DNA of 64,000 nucleotides from an uncultured Prevotellaceae bacterium (GCA_947165675.1 CAMVBJ010000012.1:20347-84346), one strand, 5' to 3'. Numbered from the stretch's first letter, positions 45,147 to 54,141 are shown. Program-made: numbers and translations. Notes: generated by a model not told the origin, from the letters alone.

Positions 45147-46073
45147 ATGAAAAAGCCGACTAAAAAAGCAAACAAGCCCGCACCTCAGCCCAACAAACCG
45201 ATTGAACATGCCGAGCAGACTGCCGAAAGAGCCGAGAAGGCTACCAGGAAATTCAAGATTCCACAGTTATTACGAACATGGGTACGTGAATCCCAGTTCC
45301 TGGCCACAACCTTGTCAATTATTCTGACCTTCGGCACGACAGGTTTGGTTGAGCACTGCCAACGCATCAATGATCGCAAAATGTCGGCCATCATGGTACT
45401 CAGCACCATTGAGAATTTCTCCACTACGGTAGACAAGATGGCTCAAGACATGGCGCGATGCGATTCCATCGGCACATGGCTGTTGAGTCTGCCACAGGAT
45501 TCACTCGACAAGATTAAGCCTGAAGAAGTGAAAGGCATCCTCAACGAGATGCTCTCGCTCGTTGACTACATGTCTCATGACAAGACGGCCGAGAACATCT
45601 TCGGCAACAGCTTTGAGACCTGGAGAAACATGGGCAACGGCAACTATAGGTTCATCGAGAGTGTGGGAGCAAGCTTCGCCAGAATAAATGCCGACGAGAG
45701 CAACTGGAACGAATGGGTCACAGAATATGAAAGAACCATCAACAACGTGCTCTCGCAGATGCAGCCTGGTGAACACACCTTGACAAAATTGCTCAACGAT
45801 AACGGCGTCCGCCAAAAACTTGAAAGTTTCCATGTCAGGAAATATTGGTTGGACTACATCTCGGCACACAATCATTACCTCAACAAGAAAAACCTGAGCA
45901 TCATCGGCCTCAAGGAGAAAGATATCAAGGCCTATACCGAAAGGCGAAAACACGAAGAATTACCTGGCGAACCGCAACCGTCAGAATTCAGAACAGAACA
46001 ACTTAAACCTGACAGTCTGTTCACCTTGAAACCGATCAGACTGCACATCGACAGCATCATCTACAATAAATAA
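45147..46073 (+). CDS. single-pass membrane protein of unknown function
   Basis: 308 residues: a basic, Pro/Lys-rich cytoplasmic start (KKPTKKANKPAPQPNKP), one membrane helix (about 52-70, FLATTLSIILTFGTTGLVEH), then a long helical extracytoplasmic part that resembles the DUF6090-type proteins of Bacteroidota (SAIMVLSTIENFSTTVDKM). That family match is tentative. It lies 26 bases after the methyltransferase and 7 bases before a DUF3089 lipoprotein gene. Confidence 0.65.
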   Translation: MKKPTKKANKPAPQPNKPIEHAEQTAERAEKATRKFKIPQLLRTWVRESQFLATTLSIILTFGTTGLVEHCQRINDRKMSAIMVLSTIENFSTTVDKMAQDMARCDSIGTWLLSLPQDSLDKIKPEEVKGILNEMLSLVDYMSHDKTAENIFGNSFETWRNMGNGNYRFIESVGASFARINADESNWNEWVTEYERTINNVLSQMQPGEHTLTKLLNDNGVRQKLESFHVRKYWLDYISAHNHYLNKKNLSIIGLKEKDIKAYTERRKHEELPGEPQPSEFRTEQLKPDSLFTLKPIRLHIDSIIYNK

Positions 46074-46080
46074 TTAATAT

Positions 46081-47064
46081 ATGCATCATTTTATCAGAAT
46101 CGCTGCTTGGATGACGATCTGCCTATTGTTCGTCCAATGCAGGTCAGCCCATAACGAGCCTCAATATCCCGTCGATGTTCTGCCCCAAGCGCCTCAATAT
46201 TCCGACCCGTCGCAGTGGTACATCACCAGTCGCAACGCCGTTGCCGACGTCTTCTACATCACCTCGACCGAGACAGGCGACTACACCCTGGCGGGCGGCA
46301 CCGTGTGCCACTATGCCGACACCCGCAACGACAGCACGCGAGGCCCCATCCTGGGCGAGATGCAAGGCGTGGACGCGCTCATCGGCGGCTCACTCAACTT
46401 CTACTCGCCCTATTACCGCCAGTGCTCGTTACAGACCTTCGCCAGCGACAGCCTCGTGCAGGCCCGCCTGCCCATCGCGACCGATGACGTGCGCCGCTCG
46501 TTCAAGTACTATCTTGACCAACTCAACGATGGGCGACCGTTTGTACTCGCTGGTTTCAGCCAGGGAGCGATGATCATGCTCCAACTGATGAAGGAGATGG
46601 ACAATGCCACCTACAGCCGCATGATTGCCGCCTATGCCATCGGTGTCACCATCAGCCAGGAGACCCTTGATGCCTGCCCGAGCATCGTCCCCGCCCGGGG
46701 TGCCGACGACACGGGCGTGACCGTGTGCTACAACTCGGTGCGCGATCCCTCATGCGCCATGCCCGGCTGGACCCGCAGCGCCGTGGCCATCAATCCCGTG
46801 AACTGGCGCACCGACGCCACTCCCGCCACGCTCATCACCGAGCCCTCGCCACTCATCCCGCTAAGCCAGCAACACCGTGACACCCTCACCGTCACCCTCG
46901 ACCCCGCTTCGGGCCTGTTGCTGGTAGATGGCTACACGGGCACCGACTACATCCAGCCCCTTATCGGCAAAGAGGGCAACTATCACAGCCGCGAAATCTG
47001 GCTCTACCGTGACTGCCTGCGCGACAACATCGCCCTCCGCACCGCCCACTACCTCAGCCACTGA
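46081..47064 (+). CDS. DUF3089 family lipoprotein (alpha/beta hydrolase-like)
   Basis: 327 residues, lipoprotein signal with lipobox FVQC (Cys21). The body matches DUF3089: WYITSRNAVADVFYITST, YSPYYRQCSLQTF and the nucleophile-like elbow AGFSQGAMIM (Ser in GFSQG). It has the layout of a serine alpha/beta hydrolase, so an envelope esterase or lipase role is plausible but unproven. The late Asp and His cannot be assigned with confidence. Confidence 0.85.
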   Translation: MHHFIRIAAWMTICLLFVQCRSAHNEPQYPVDVLPQAPQYSDPSQWYITSRNAVADVFYITSTETGDYTLAGGTVCHYADTRNDSTRGPILGEMQGVDALIGGSLNFYSPYYRQCSLQTFASDSLVQARLPIATDDVRRSFKYYLDQLNDGRPFVLAGFSQGAMIMLQLMKEMDNATYSRMIAAYAIGVTISQETLDACPSIVPARGADDTGVTVCYNSVRDPSCAMPGWTRSAVAINPVNWRTDATPATLITEPSPLIPLSQQHRDTLTVTLDPASGLLLVDGYTGTDYIQPLIGKEGNYHSREIWLYRDCLRDNIALRTAHYLSH

Positions 47065-47132
47065 TTGTCAACATGATGATACCTTCAAACAAGAAAAAAG
47101 TATTCAACCTGGTGACAGTGCTGTTCTCGCTA

Positions 47133-47210
47133 ACGCCAATTAAAATTGGCGCAATCGCAGCAAAAAACACAGATTGCGCCAAAAATCGCTGAAAATTTGG
47201 CGCAATCGCA
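47133..47210. promoter_or_regulatory. cluster of GCGCCAA/TTGGCGC repeats (possible operators)
   Basis: CGCCAATT-AA-AATTGGCG (47134-47151) is a palindrome; its right half continues as TTGGCGCAATCGCA, which recurs inverted at 47172-47182 (GATTGCGCCAA) and direct at 47196-47210. The last copy ends 9 bases before a -7 box. Together they look like a multi-site operator, or a paired hairpin terminator for the DUF3089 gene. Confidence 0.6.
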
Positions 47211-47219
47211 AAAAAAACA

Positions 47220-47227
47220 TAACTTTG
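47220..47227 (+). promoter_or_regulatory. -7 box TAACTTTG
   Basis: TAACTTTG lies 34 bases before the ATG at 47262, with the GCGCAATC repeat in the -33 region. Confidence 0.6.
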
Positions 47228-47261
47228 CAAAAGGTAATAACCTGAATTATTTGATGTAACT

Positions 47262-48368
47262 ATGGAGATGAATCACAGCGAAACAAGGAGTAATCTTTCT
47301 CGGATCCTAGTTTGTCTGTTACTGATAGCCTTTTTGGGGTCTATTGCGAGAGCCGGTGGCAGGTTGGTGCCCACATCACCGCTTTATGAACGCGTTTCGG
47401 AACAAGACCAGTTCCTGCTCAAGCACTTGCTGGTGGGCGGAGATGACCCATGGAGGACACAGTTTTACTATCTTGTGCGACCCTCCTTTGATACTGAGTA
47501 TGCCCTGTCTGCCGACACCGCTGGCACGTTGCACTATGCGAAGTTCGACCGCAACAGATACGTGACCACCTCCGATCTGCATGTTCCCGACAGCATCATG
47601 AAGGCTCTTTCCCGACTGATCGAGTCCTCGGTTCAAGCCTCATCGTTCCTGTTCGAGCGATTGGGCTGTGATGGCACAACCTACACCTTTGGCAACAGAT
47701 TAATAGCGGCCTACTGCTGGAGTCCTGAGGGTGGCAAGTGCCGTGAACTGGTGAGATTCTGGGACAAATGCTGCGCTGCGGTCCAGGCTCAATGCCTCGA
47801 CAGCCTTCAGGCACTCATGCCACAGTGTCGCAACCTCACCATCAGTTTCCGCAAGGATTTCCCAGCCGATTTCTATAACATCGAGACACTTGATAACTTT
47901 GCCGAATTCCACGAACAGTATATTGGACTCCGCTCCAATTACGTCGTAATAGAGTGGCCTGACACCACGGAACATCTTATCGACCTGACTATCGAAGACG
48001 ATTCTTTGCAGGACTTGACCATCAAGGACTCACCCGCATACGCCCTTAGAGAGGCCTTTAAGGCGAAGCAGGGCGACGAACTCATCGAGTTCTCAAGATT
48101 TCTGCATTGTGAGCATCTGGTCGACACCTATATCTCCCTGGAAACAGACGGTTCCAACCATATCGACTTCAACGCCCTGCGGCAAGAGTTCCTGAATGAC
48201 CCTGAAGCATTCGTCAAAAAGTACGACGCAGGGCGAGCCTTGAGCAGTGCCGACTCCGTTAATCACAAGAGCATTAAACATGCCCTGCTCTACGTGCTTG
48301 GTGCATGCTGCTTGCTGATACTCATTTATATCTTAGGAAAACGTCTGCGCTCTCGCAGCCGGCGATAA
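47262..48368 (+). CDS. envelope protein with N- and C-terminal membrane segments, unknown
   Basis: 368 residues: a signal or first helix (about 13-32), a soluble domain of about 290 residues with six or more cysteines, a second helix near the end (HALLYVLGACCLLILIYILG, about 339-358) and a short Arg-rich tail (KRLRSRSRR). This is type-I membrane topology with the bulk outside the cytoplasm. No family was recognised. The stop overlaps the next ATG in TAATG, so a 97-residue partner is coupled to it. Confidence 0.65.
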   Translation: MEMNHSETRSNLSRILVCLLLIAFLGSIARAGGRLVPTSPLYERVSEQDQFLLKHLLVGGDDPWRTQFYYLVRPSFDTEYALSADTAGTLHYAKFDRNRYVTTSDLHVPDSIMKALSRLIESSVQASSFLFERLGCDGTTYTFGNRLIAAYCWSPEGGKCRELVRFWDKCCAAVQAQCLDSLQALMPQCRNLTISFRKDFPADFYNIETLDNFAEFHEQYIGLRSNYVVIEWPDTTEHLIDLTIEDDSLQDLTIKDSPAYALREAFKAKQGDELIEFSRFLHCEHLVDTYISLETDGSNHIDFNALRQEFLNDPEAFVKKYDAGRALSSADSVNHKSIKHALLYVLGACCLLILIYILGKRLRSRSRR

Positions 48369-48661
48369 TGAATCATGAAAGCACAACGCCGATAGAACTG
48401 ATTTTCACCCACTACGGCACCAGCAGGAGTTATTCTTTTATTCTCTATGACAAGCCACTGCAGGAAAAGGAGAAAGATGACCTCAACAGGCTGGATAGCA
48501 ACATCGTGCTCAACGACACCGTTGTGCTGCGGTGCGACAACTATTACGTGTGGCTAGAGTTCCCCGAGGACAATCTTCTCCACATCCAGCCCGAACTCGT
48601 GAACAAATACATGGCCACATGCTTCCCCGACAAGCAACAATTCCGCCCATTGCCTCAATAG
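48368..48661 (+). CDS. small cytoplasmic protein coupled to the preceding membrane protein
   Basis: 97 residues: TPIELIFTHYGTSRSYSFILYDKPLQ... no signal or helix; predicted beta-rich. No family was recognised. The ATG overlaps the stop codon of the envelope protein gene; the longer frame from 48305 would lie inside that gene. Its 3' end overlaps the convergent AAA gene's stop by 7 bases. It may be a partner of the upstream protein. Confidence 0.55.
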   Translation: MNHESTTPIELIFTHYGTSRSYSFILYDKPLQEKEKDDLNRLDSNIVLNDTVVLRCDNYYVWLEFPEDNLLHIQPELVNKYMATCFPDKQQFRPLPQ

Positions 48662-49782
48662 AGGAGCAGATCTTCGATGTTGTCACGATGGATGACAGTG
48701 AAATCGGCATCAGGATAGCCATTGCGGAACGACAGAGGCACCGAGGCTTTGCGCTTGGGGTTCCACTTCAGTTCATAGGCCTGCAGTTTGCCATCCTTCT
48801 CCTCAATGTAGTCGATTTCCTGCTTATTGGCATTTCGCCAAAACCAACTGCTCGCATAGTCCATCATGTACTCCTTGCGCTTCATCCGCTCAGCAATGGC
48901 ATAATTTTCAAACAAGGCCCCTGCATCAGTACGATTTTCCACTTGAGAGAAGTTACCGATCAGGGCATTCCTGATGCCATTGTCGTAGAAATAGATTTTA
49001 CGGCTGTTTTTCAACTCGTTGCGCAGGTTGCGGCTATACGAGCCCAAACGGAAGATAATATAAGCCTGCTCGAGAATCGAGATATAATTGGCTACCGTCT
49101 TTGCATCCAAGCCGCAAAGTTGTGACAACTCATTATAGGACACCTCAGCCCCTACCTGATAGGCTAATGCCTGCAGCAACTTGGTCAGTTTTTCTGGCTT
49201 ATGGATCCTTTCAAATTCAAGGATGTCTTTATACAGATAACTTTGGGTCAACTCACGCAATATAGGCACCTCACGGCCCGGATGGGTCACCACATCGGGA
49301 TAACTGCCATAAACCATGCGATGCGGCACCATACGCTTCTCCTCCAGCAGGCTTGTGTCGTTGACGAGTTCGGTAAAAGAGAGCGGGAATAATGTGTACT
49401 CCCACTTGCGTCCCGTGAGAGGCTCATTAATCTTGTTGGCCAGGTCAAATGACGAACTACCCGTTGCCAGTAATTGAACCTCCGGCATCTGGTCGGTAAT
49501 CAATTTCAACTTTATACCGATATCCTCGATGCGCTGAGCCTCATCGATGACCACGACACTATGATTGCCGATTATCGCCCTCAACCGCGTTGATGTGATG
49601 TCCTCAAACGCTCCCCTCACATCGGGCTCGTCACCACTCATCCACAGCAAATCGTTTCCATTCCCAGCAAACAATTGGCTCAACAGAGTCGTTTTACCCA
49701 CTTGTCTAGCACCCATGACGATGATGGCACGACCATCATGCAATTGGCTTTTAATGATATTCTCGATACTACGCTTAATCAT
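48655..49782 (-). CDS. AAA_14/DUF4143 ATPase
   Basis: 375 residues. N-terminal P-loop domain with Walker A MGARQVGKTTLL and Walker B SVVVIDEAQRIEDIG, then a C-terminal DUF4143 domain with a winged helix (ELSQLCGLDAKTVANYISILEQAY) and a PD-(D/E)XK-like end (NKQEIDYIEEKDGKLQAYELKW). The family is abundant in Bacteroidota genomes in many copies; its job is unknown and it is often linked to mobile or defence regions. The ExK-like tail could be a nuclease remnant. Confidence 0.88.
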   Translation of the reverse strand: MIKRSIENIIKSQLHDGRAIIVMGARQVGKTTLLSQLFAGNGNDLLWMSGDEPDVRGAFEDITSTRLRAIIGNHSVVVIDEAQRIEDIGIKLKLITDQMPEVQLLATGSSSFDLANKINEPLTGRKWEYTLFPLSFTELVNDTSLLEEKRMVPHRMVYGSYPDVVTHPGREVPILRELTQSYLYKDILEFERIHKPEKLTKLLQALAYQVGAEVSYNELSQLCGLDAKTVANYISILEQAYIIFRLGSYSRNLRNELKNSRKIYFYDNGIRNALIGNFSQVENRTDAGALFENYAIAERMKRKEYMMDYASSWFWRNANKQEIDYIEEKDGKLQAYELKWNPKRKASVPLSFRNGYPDADFTVIHRDNIEDLLLY

Positions 49783-49805
49783 AATCAGATTTTATTTATT
49801 TGGCG

Positions 49806-49813
49806 CAAATATA
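49806..49813 (-). promoter_or_regulatory. -7 box TATATTTG for the AAA/DUF4143 gene
   Basis: The minus strand reads TATATTTG 23 bases before the start codon. Three 32-bp tandem repeats begin 29 bases upstream of it. Confidence 0.5.
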
Positions 49814-49841
49814 GTACATTATATCAAACCACGCAACTCTT

Positions 49842-49935
49842 ATTCCGCAAAATTCATGATTTTTCGGGAATACATTCCGTAAAATTCATGTTTTTTCGGG
49901 AATACATTCCGTAAAATTCATGTTTTTTCGGGAAT
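49842..49935. repeat. three 32-bp tandem repeats
   Basis: Units at 49842, 49874 and 49906 (last truncated by 2 bases) begin ATTCCGTAAAATTCATG and end CGGGAATAC; units 2 and 3 match exactly over their shared length, unit 1 differs at two bases. Each unit has ATTCC at one end and GGAAT at the other, so the junctions form dyads. There are no spacers, so it is not a CRISPR array. Confidence 0.9.
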
Positions 49936-49972
49936 TTTGATGATCTCGGGCAGAAATTAGCCCTATGAAAAA

Positions 49973-50010
49973 ACAAGAAAGACAAAAATCAAAAAAATTG
50001 TCTTTCTTGT
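49973..50010. terminator. hairpin terminator downstream of mgtE
   Basis: The 13-bp perfect stem ACAAGAAAGACAA with TTGTCTTTCTTGT lies 47 bases past the mgtE stop on the minus strand. It resembles the hairpin at 18571-18636 in sequence (CAAGAAA/TTTCTTG). Confidence 0.65.
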
Positions 50011-50056
50011 ATTTCTTGTCTTCACCCCATGTTCGCACGGGGTATGCCGTTATCCA

Positions 50057-51451
50057 TCAGCCCATAAAGGAGGAGAACAAGTTGATGAGCCAGCCGCTGA
50101 TGGCCATGTAAATCGTAATGCCTACGATATCGTTGGTCACGGTGACAAAGGGGCCTGTCGCAATAGCGGGGTCAATCTTCATCCGCTCCAGTACCAGGGG
50201 CACCACCGTGCCAAAGAGGGAGGCGAACATCACCACCAGGAACAGTGAGGCGGTCACCGCAGCAGCGGCGATATTGGACTTGGTCGCGTTGTCATCGACG
50301 GGGAAGAAGCGGGTATATAGGAAGATGAGCAGTCCCATCACCAGGGCGTTGATCAGCGCTGTGCTGAACTCCTTGAACAAGTGCTTGCCCACGTGCTTGA
50401 TGTCCAGGCTACCGTTGGCAAGGCCTTGCACGACGATAGCGCTCGACTGGGTGCCCACGTTACCACCCGTGCCGCCAATCAACGGGATGAACAATGCCAG
50501 GCCAGGCAGGATGCGCAACAGGTCGGCATCGCCCTCGCCGCCACCCAGGATCAGAGCGTTGATAATACCACCCACCAAGCCAATGAGCAGCCACGGCAGT
50601 CGGGCACGCACCTGGCGAAAGACGTTGTCATCGGTCTCGATGTCGCCCCAGATACCTGATGCCAACTGGTAGTCGTCCTCTCCTTGCTCGCGCACGCGGT
50701 CGATGATGTCATCAACGGTGATGCGGCCTACCAGGCGACCGATGCTATCGACGACGGGCATCGCCACGAGGTCATATTTTTCGAAGTCGAGGGCCACGTC
50801 CTCGATGTGGGTGTCGGTGCGCACGCTCAGCGGGTCAGGCTCCATGACATGCTTGATCTTGCTGGCCGAGGGGTTGGTAATCGTCGTTTTCAACGGGAAA
50901 ATTCCCTTCAGACGGTTATCGTCATCGACCACATAGATGTTGTAAATCTCGTCCAGATCCTCGGCCTGCTGGCGCATTGCCTTGATGCAGTCGGGCATCG
51001 ACATGTTCTCGTTGACGACAATCATCTCGGTGGACATGTAACCACCAGCGGTGTCCTCGTCATACTGCAACAGGTCAACGATGTCGCCGGCCTGCTCCAC
51101 GTCGTCGATGTGGCTGATGACGTCCTCACGGTCCTCCTCGTCCAGTTCCTGGATTACGTCAACGGCGTCGTTGGCGTCCATCTGCTCGACCTGCTTGGCG
51201 ATTTCCTCGTTGGGCATCAGTTCCATCAAGTCGTGTCGCTGGTCCTCGTCCAGTTCCACCAGCACATCGGCTGCGGTCTCATCATCGAGCAGCAGCATGA
51301 TGAACAGGGCTTCCTGGTCATCCAGGTCACCCACAAGTTCGGCGATATCGGCAGGGTGCAGGTCCTGAATCTGGGCACGCACCTGTTCCTCGTCCTTCTT
51401 GTCAATCAGTTCGTTGAGGCTATGCAGATATTCTTCGGTAAATTCTTTCAT
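50057..51451 (-). CDS. mgtE: magnesium transporter MgtE
   Basis: 464 residues. An N-terminal MgtE_N helical domain, two CBS domains (about 140-255), a connecting helix and five membrane helices with the signature PLIGGTGGNVGTQSSAI and FVTVTNDIVGITIYM. It is a gated Mg2+ channel in the inner membrane: Mg2+ bound between the N and CBS domains closes it. No Mg-riboswitch-like leader was seen in the 86-base gap upstream. Confidence 0.95.
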   Translation of the reverse strand: MKEFTEEYLHSLNELIDKKDEEQVRAQIQDLHPADIAELVGDLDDQEALFIMLLLDDETAADVLVELDEDQRHDLMELMPNEEIAKQVEQMDANDAVDVIQELDEEDREDVISHIDDVEQAGDIVDLLQYDEDTAGGYMSTEMIVVNENMSMPDCIKAMRQQAEDLDEIYNIYVVDDDNRLKGIFPLKTTITNPSASKIKHVMEPDPLSVRTDTHIEDVALDFEKYDLVAMPVVDSIGRLVGRITVDDIIDRVREQGEDDYQLASGIWGDIETDDNVFRQVRARLPWLLIGLVGGIINALILGGGEGDADLLRILPGLALFIPLIGGTGGNVGTQSSAIVVQGLANGSLDIKHVGKHLFKEFSTALINALVMGLLIFLYTRFFPVDDNATKSNIAAAAVTASLFLVVMFASLFGTVVPLVLERMKIDPAIATGPFVTVTNDIVGITIYMAISGWLINLFSSFMG

Positions 51452-51537
51452 TGCGGTTTTAGGGTCTTAGTAATTGTTGTAATCATTCGGCTTTGCTATA
51501 ACGGTCGTGAATCCCCTTCAAAGGGGGGGTATGACCG

Positions 51538-52332
51538 TCAAGGGACCGACTGATGAGGCTGTTCCATCGCAAGCCTCGTTAGGGCAATGAAATCTTCAAC
51601 GCCCAGCTGTTCGGGGCGTTGTCGGAACACGTCATGCTCCATCACCGACGGATTGGCCGTGAAAATCGGTTTCAACGAGCTGCGCAGCATCTTGCGCCGC
51701 TGCCCGAAGGCCGCCTTGACCACGCGCTTGAACATGCGCTCATCAACACCCAGGTCGGTCACATCGTTGCGCACCAGGCGGATAACACCGCTCTTGACCT
51801 TGGGGGGCGGATTAAAGACGTGTTCATCCACAGTGAACAGGTACTCAATGTCATACCACGCCTGGAGCAGCACCGACAGGATGCCATAGGCTTTGGTGCC
51901 CGGGGGCTCGGCTATGCGCTGCGCCACCTCACGCTGCAACATGCCGCTGCAACAAGTCACCTGATCGCGGTATTCCAGTACCTTGAAGAAAATCTGTGTT
52001 GAGATATTATAGGGATAGTTGCCAATGACGCAGAAAGGGCGGTCGCCATACAGCTTCTTGAGGTCCATCTTCAAGAAGTCCTCACCGATGATGCGCCCAT
52101 GCAGTTGCGGATAAGCCACCTCCAGGTAGTCCACACTCTCGCTATCGAGCTCCACCACCGTCAAGTCAAGCCCCATGTCAAGCAGGAACTGAGTCAACAC
52201 GCCCATGCCTGGTCCAACCTCGAGCACTGGCAAGTGCTTGAAGTCGTCCAGCGTGTGAGCGATGCGCTCGGCAATTGACAAATCCGTCAAGAAATGCTGT
52301 CCCAGTGACTTTTTTGCTCTAACTTTCCGCAT
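51538..52332 (-). CDS. rsmA: 16S rRNA adenine dimethyltransferase
   Basis: 264 residues: SLGQHFL N-terminal motif, the SAM-binding motif EVGPGMGVLTQFL and the catalytic NYPYNIS in place of the more common NLPY. It dimethylates two adjacent adenosines near the 3' end of 16S rRNA late in 30S assembly (KsgA). It is divergent from the next gene, with overlapping promoters. Confidence 0.95.
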   Translation of the reverse strand: MRKVRAKKSLGQHFLTDLSIAERIAHTLDDFKHLPVLEVGPGMGVLTQFLLDMGLDLTVVELDSESVDYLEVAYPQLHGRIIGEDFLKMDLKKLYGDRPFCVIGNYPYNISTQIFFKVLEYRDQVTCCSGMLQREVAQRIAEPPGTKAYGILSVLLQAWYDIEYLFTVDEHVFNPPPKVKSGVIRLVRNDVTDLGVDERMFKRVVKAAFGQRRKMLRSSLKPIFTANPSVMEHDVFRQRPEQLGVEDFIALTRLAMEQPHQSVP

Positions 52333-52349
52333 GTTTGGTCATTTATTGT

Positions 52350-52357
52350 TACCTTTG
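52350..52357 (+). promoter_or_regulatory. -7 box TACCTTTG for the flippase-like gene
   Basis: TACCTTTG at 52350-52357, with TTTCCGC at about 52323 as a weak -33; leader of about 95 bases. Confidence 0.45.
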
Positions 52358-52386
52358 CACGCTCCAATGCGTCCATTAGCAATGTG

Positions 52387-52394
52387 CAAAGGTA
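52387..52394 (-). promoter_or_regulatory. -7 box TACCTTTG for rsmA
   Basis: The minus strand reads TACCTTTG at 52387-52394. Together with the plus-strand box 30 bases away the two promoters fire towards each other. Confidence 0.45.
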
Positions 52395-52459
52395 CTGCTT
52401 TTTTGCCGTTCGTGACACATTGGACCCAACATTTTAACTTAATATCACGATAAAAAACA

Positions 52460-53512
52460 GTGAAAAAGACCATATCCTATCTCGTCAAATATGGAATCCC
52501 TCTCGTCATCGGCGTGGGGTTGATGTACTTCCTATATAAGAACGTGGACATCAACACCATGATGGAAACCCTCAAGACCGACGTCAATTACTGGTGGTTT
52601 GTGCCCGTCGCAATAGTCAGTATCCTGAGCCACGTTTTCAGGGCATTACGCTGGCAGTTGCAGCTCAAAGCCATCAATGTCAAGCCATCGTTCAGTGCCG
52701 TGCTGAACAGCATCTTTGGCACTTATGCCGTCAACCTGGCATTTCCTCGACTGGGCGAGGTGTGGCGCTGCGGTTATATCGCTAACAGACAGAAGGCTTC
52801 GGTCACCCAGGTTATGGGGTCGATGGTAGCTGACCGCCTGACCGACACCGTCACCGTACTGGCACTGACCCTCATCACCTTCCTGCTGGCCCAGAGTGCA
52901 TTCAGCCAATTCTTTGACGCCTACCCACAGATGAAACAGAACTTCCTGAACATCGCCAGTGATGCCCGCATCTGGTTTGGCGCCATGCTGTTGATCATCG
53001 GGCTGGGATGGCTCCTGGTCATGAAAACCGAGAACAAAATCATCAAGAAAATCCAACTCATGGCCCGCAACCTGTGGGAGGGCTTCTATGCCATCACCAA
53101 GATGGATGGCAAGTGGTGGTTCTTGCTCTATACCATTCTCATCTGGGGCTGCTATTTTCTGCAACTCTACTTGGCCAGCAAAGCCTTCTCATTCACCAGC
53201 GACCTGAGCATACTGGCAGTACTGGTCATGTTTGTACTCAGCAGCATCGGCATGGGTGTGCCCACCAATGGCGGACTGGGATCCTGGCACGTGGCCATCA
53301 TCTTTGGCCTGTCGCTCTATGGCGTTGGCGTGTTCAATCCGTCCAACTTTGACCCACGCGCCTCGGCATTCGCCATGTTTGTATGGGGATTCCAGACGGT
53401 TCTTCTCATCGTGCTCGGCATCTATGCCTTTACCAGCATGACTATCGACCGAAACCGCATCGAGAGTGGCAAGACCGTCGTCGATACCACCAACGACGAA
53501 ATAAAACTCTAA
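52460..53512 (+). CDS. flippase-like/lysylphosphatidylglycerol synthase TM-region protein (UPF0104)
   Basis: 350 residues from GTG 52460 (no in-frame ATG fits better). About eight membrane helices, with PRLGEVWRCGYIANRQKAS and the block VPTNGGLGSWHVAIIFGLS typical of the UPF0104/AglD family. Relatives are membrane proteins proposed to move or modify lipids; no soluble catalytic domain is attached. It is probably co-transcribed with the next gene. Confidence 0.85.
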   Translation: MKKTISYLVKYGIPLVIGVGLMYFLYKNVDINTMMETLKTDVNYWWFVPVAIVSILSHVFRALRWQLQLKAINVKPSFSAVLNSIFGTYAVNLAFPRLGEVWRCGYIANRQKASVTQVMGSMVADRLTDTVTVLALTLITFLLAQSAFSQFFDAYPQMKQNFLNIASDARIWFGAMLLIIGLGWLLVMKTENKIIKKIQLMARNLWEGFYAITKMDGKWWFLLYTILIWGCYFLQLYLASKAFSFTSDLSILAVLVMFVLSSIGMGVPTNGGLGSWHVAIIFGLSLYGVGVFNPSNFDPRASAFAMFVWGFQTVLLIVLGIYAFTSMTIDRNRIESGKTVVDTTNDEIKL

Positions 53513-53574
53513 TTATCGTTGCCAGTTTACAGTGGCATCTGCATTCAACTGAAAACAAAAAACTGAAGACCAAA

Positions 53575-54141
53575 ATGGATGACAATTTTGACGACTATTT
53601 CACCAATGATGCTCCCGAGGAGCAGCCGCAGGCACATCAAGAGACCGAACAGGAGCGCGAAGAGCGCGAGATCAAGGAAGCCACTATCGAACGTCGTGGC
53701 AACACGCTGAAAATACTGCTCGTTCTCACCATCGTCGCTATGGTCGCCTTCCTTGGATGGTGGATGTGGCAGCATTATTTCCACCCCTACCGCACAAGTC
53801 AGGAAAAGGGCTGGATCATGCAGATCAGCAATGAGGGTGCTGTGTTTAAGACCTATGAGGGAGAGATGATCACCGAGAGCTACATCGAGGACACCCTGGT
53901 GGCCATGACCAGTAACTTCAAGTTCAGCATCACCGACGATAGCCTCGCCTTGGATGCCATGCGCTGGGCCAAGAATGGTCAACGCCTCATCCTCACCTAC
54001 GATGAATACAAGGGCAAAGTGTTGTGGCGCGGCAATGCCAAGTACATCGTTACCAAGATAGAGCGCGACAGCGACCACATCAAGTCCAACCCCTATCAGA
54101 ACACTCAAGCCAACGGACAACGAGAAGAGGAAAAGAAATAG
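53575..54141 (+). CDS. single-pass membrane protein of unknown function
   Basis: 188 residues from ATG 53575. An acidic cytoplasmic N-terminus (DDNFDDYFTNDAPEEQPQ, about 1-42), one helix (about 46-65, LKILLVLTIVAMVAFLGWWMW) and a small extracytoplasmic beta-rich domain. No family was recognised. A hairpin terminator follows. The longer frame from 53383 lies inside the upstream gene and lacks support. Confidence 0.65.
   Translation: MDDNFDDYFTNDAPEEQPQAHQETEQEREEREIKEATIERRGNTLKILLVLTIVAMVAFLGWWMWQHYFHPYRTSQEKGWIMQISNEGAVFKTYEGEMITESYIEDTLVAMTSNFKFSITDDSLALDAMRWAKNGQRLILTYDEYKGKVLWRGNAKYIVTKIERDSDHIKSNPYQNTQANGQREEEKK

Noticed and set aside
48532..49125. 197-codon plus-strand frame opposite the AAA/DUF4143 gene
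   Set aside because: Antisense shadow; the minus-strand gene has clear Walker motifs.
49675..49914. Short plus-strand frames across the 32-bp repeats
   Set aside because: They arise from the repeat itself and the reverse of the Walker A region; no homology or promoter.
49842..49935. CRISPR-like array
   Set aside because: The repeats are directly contiguous without spacers and no cas genes are present.
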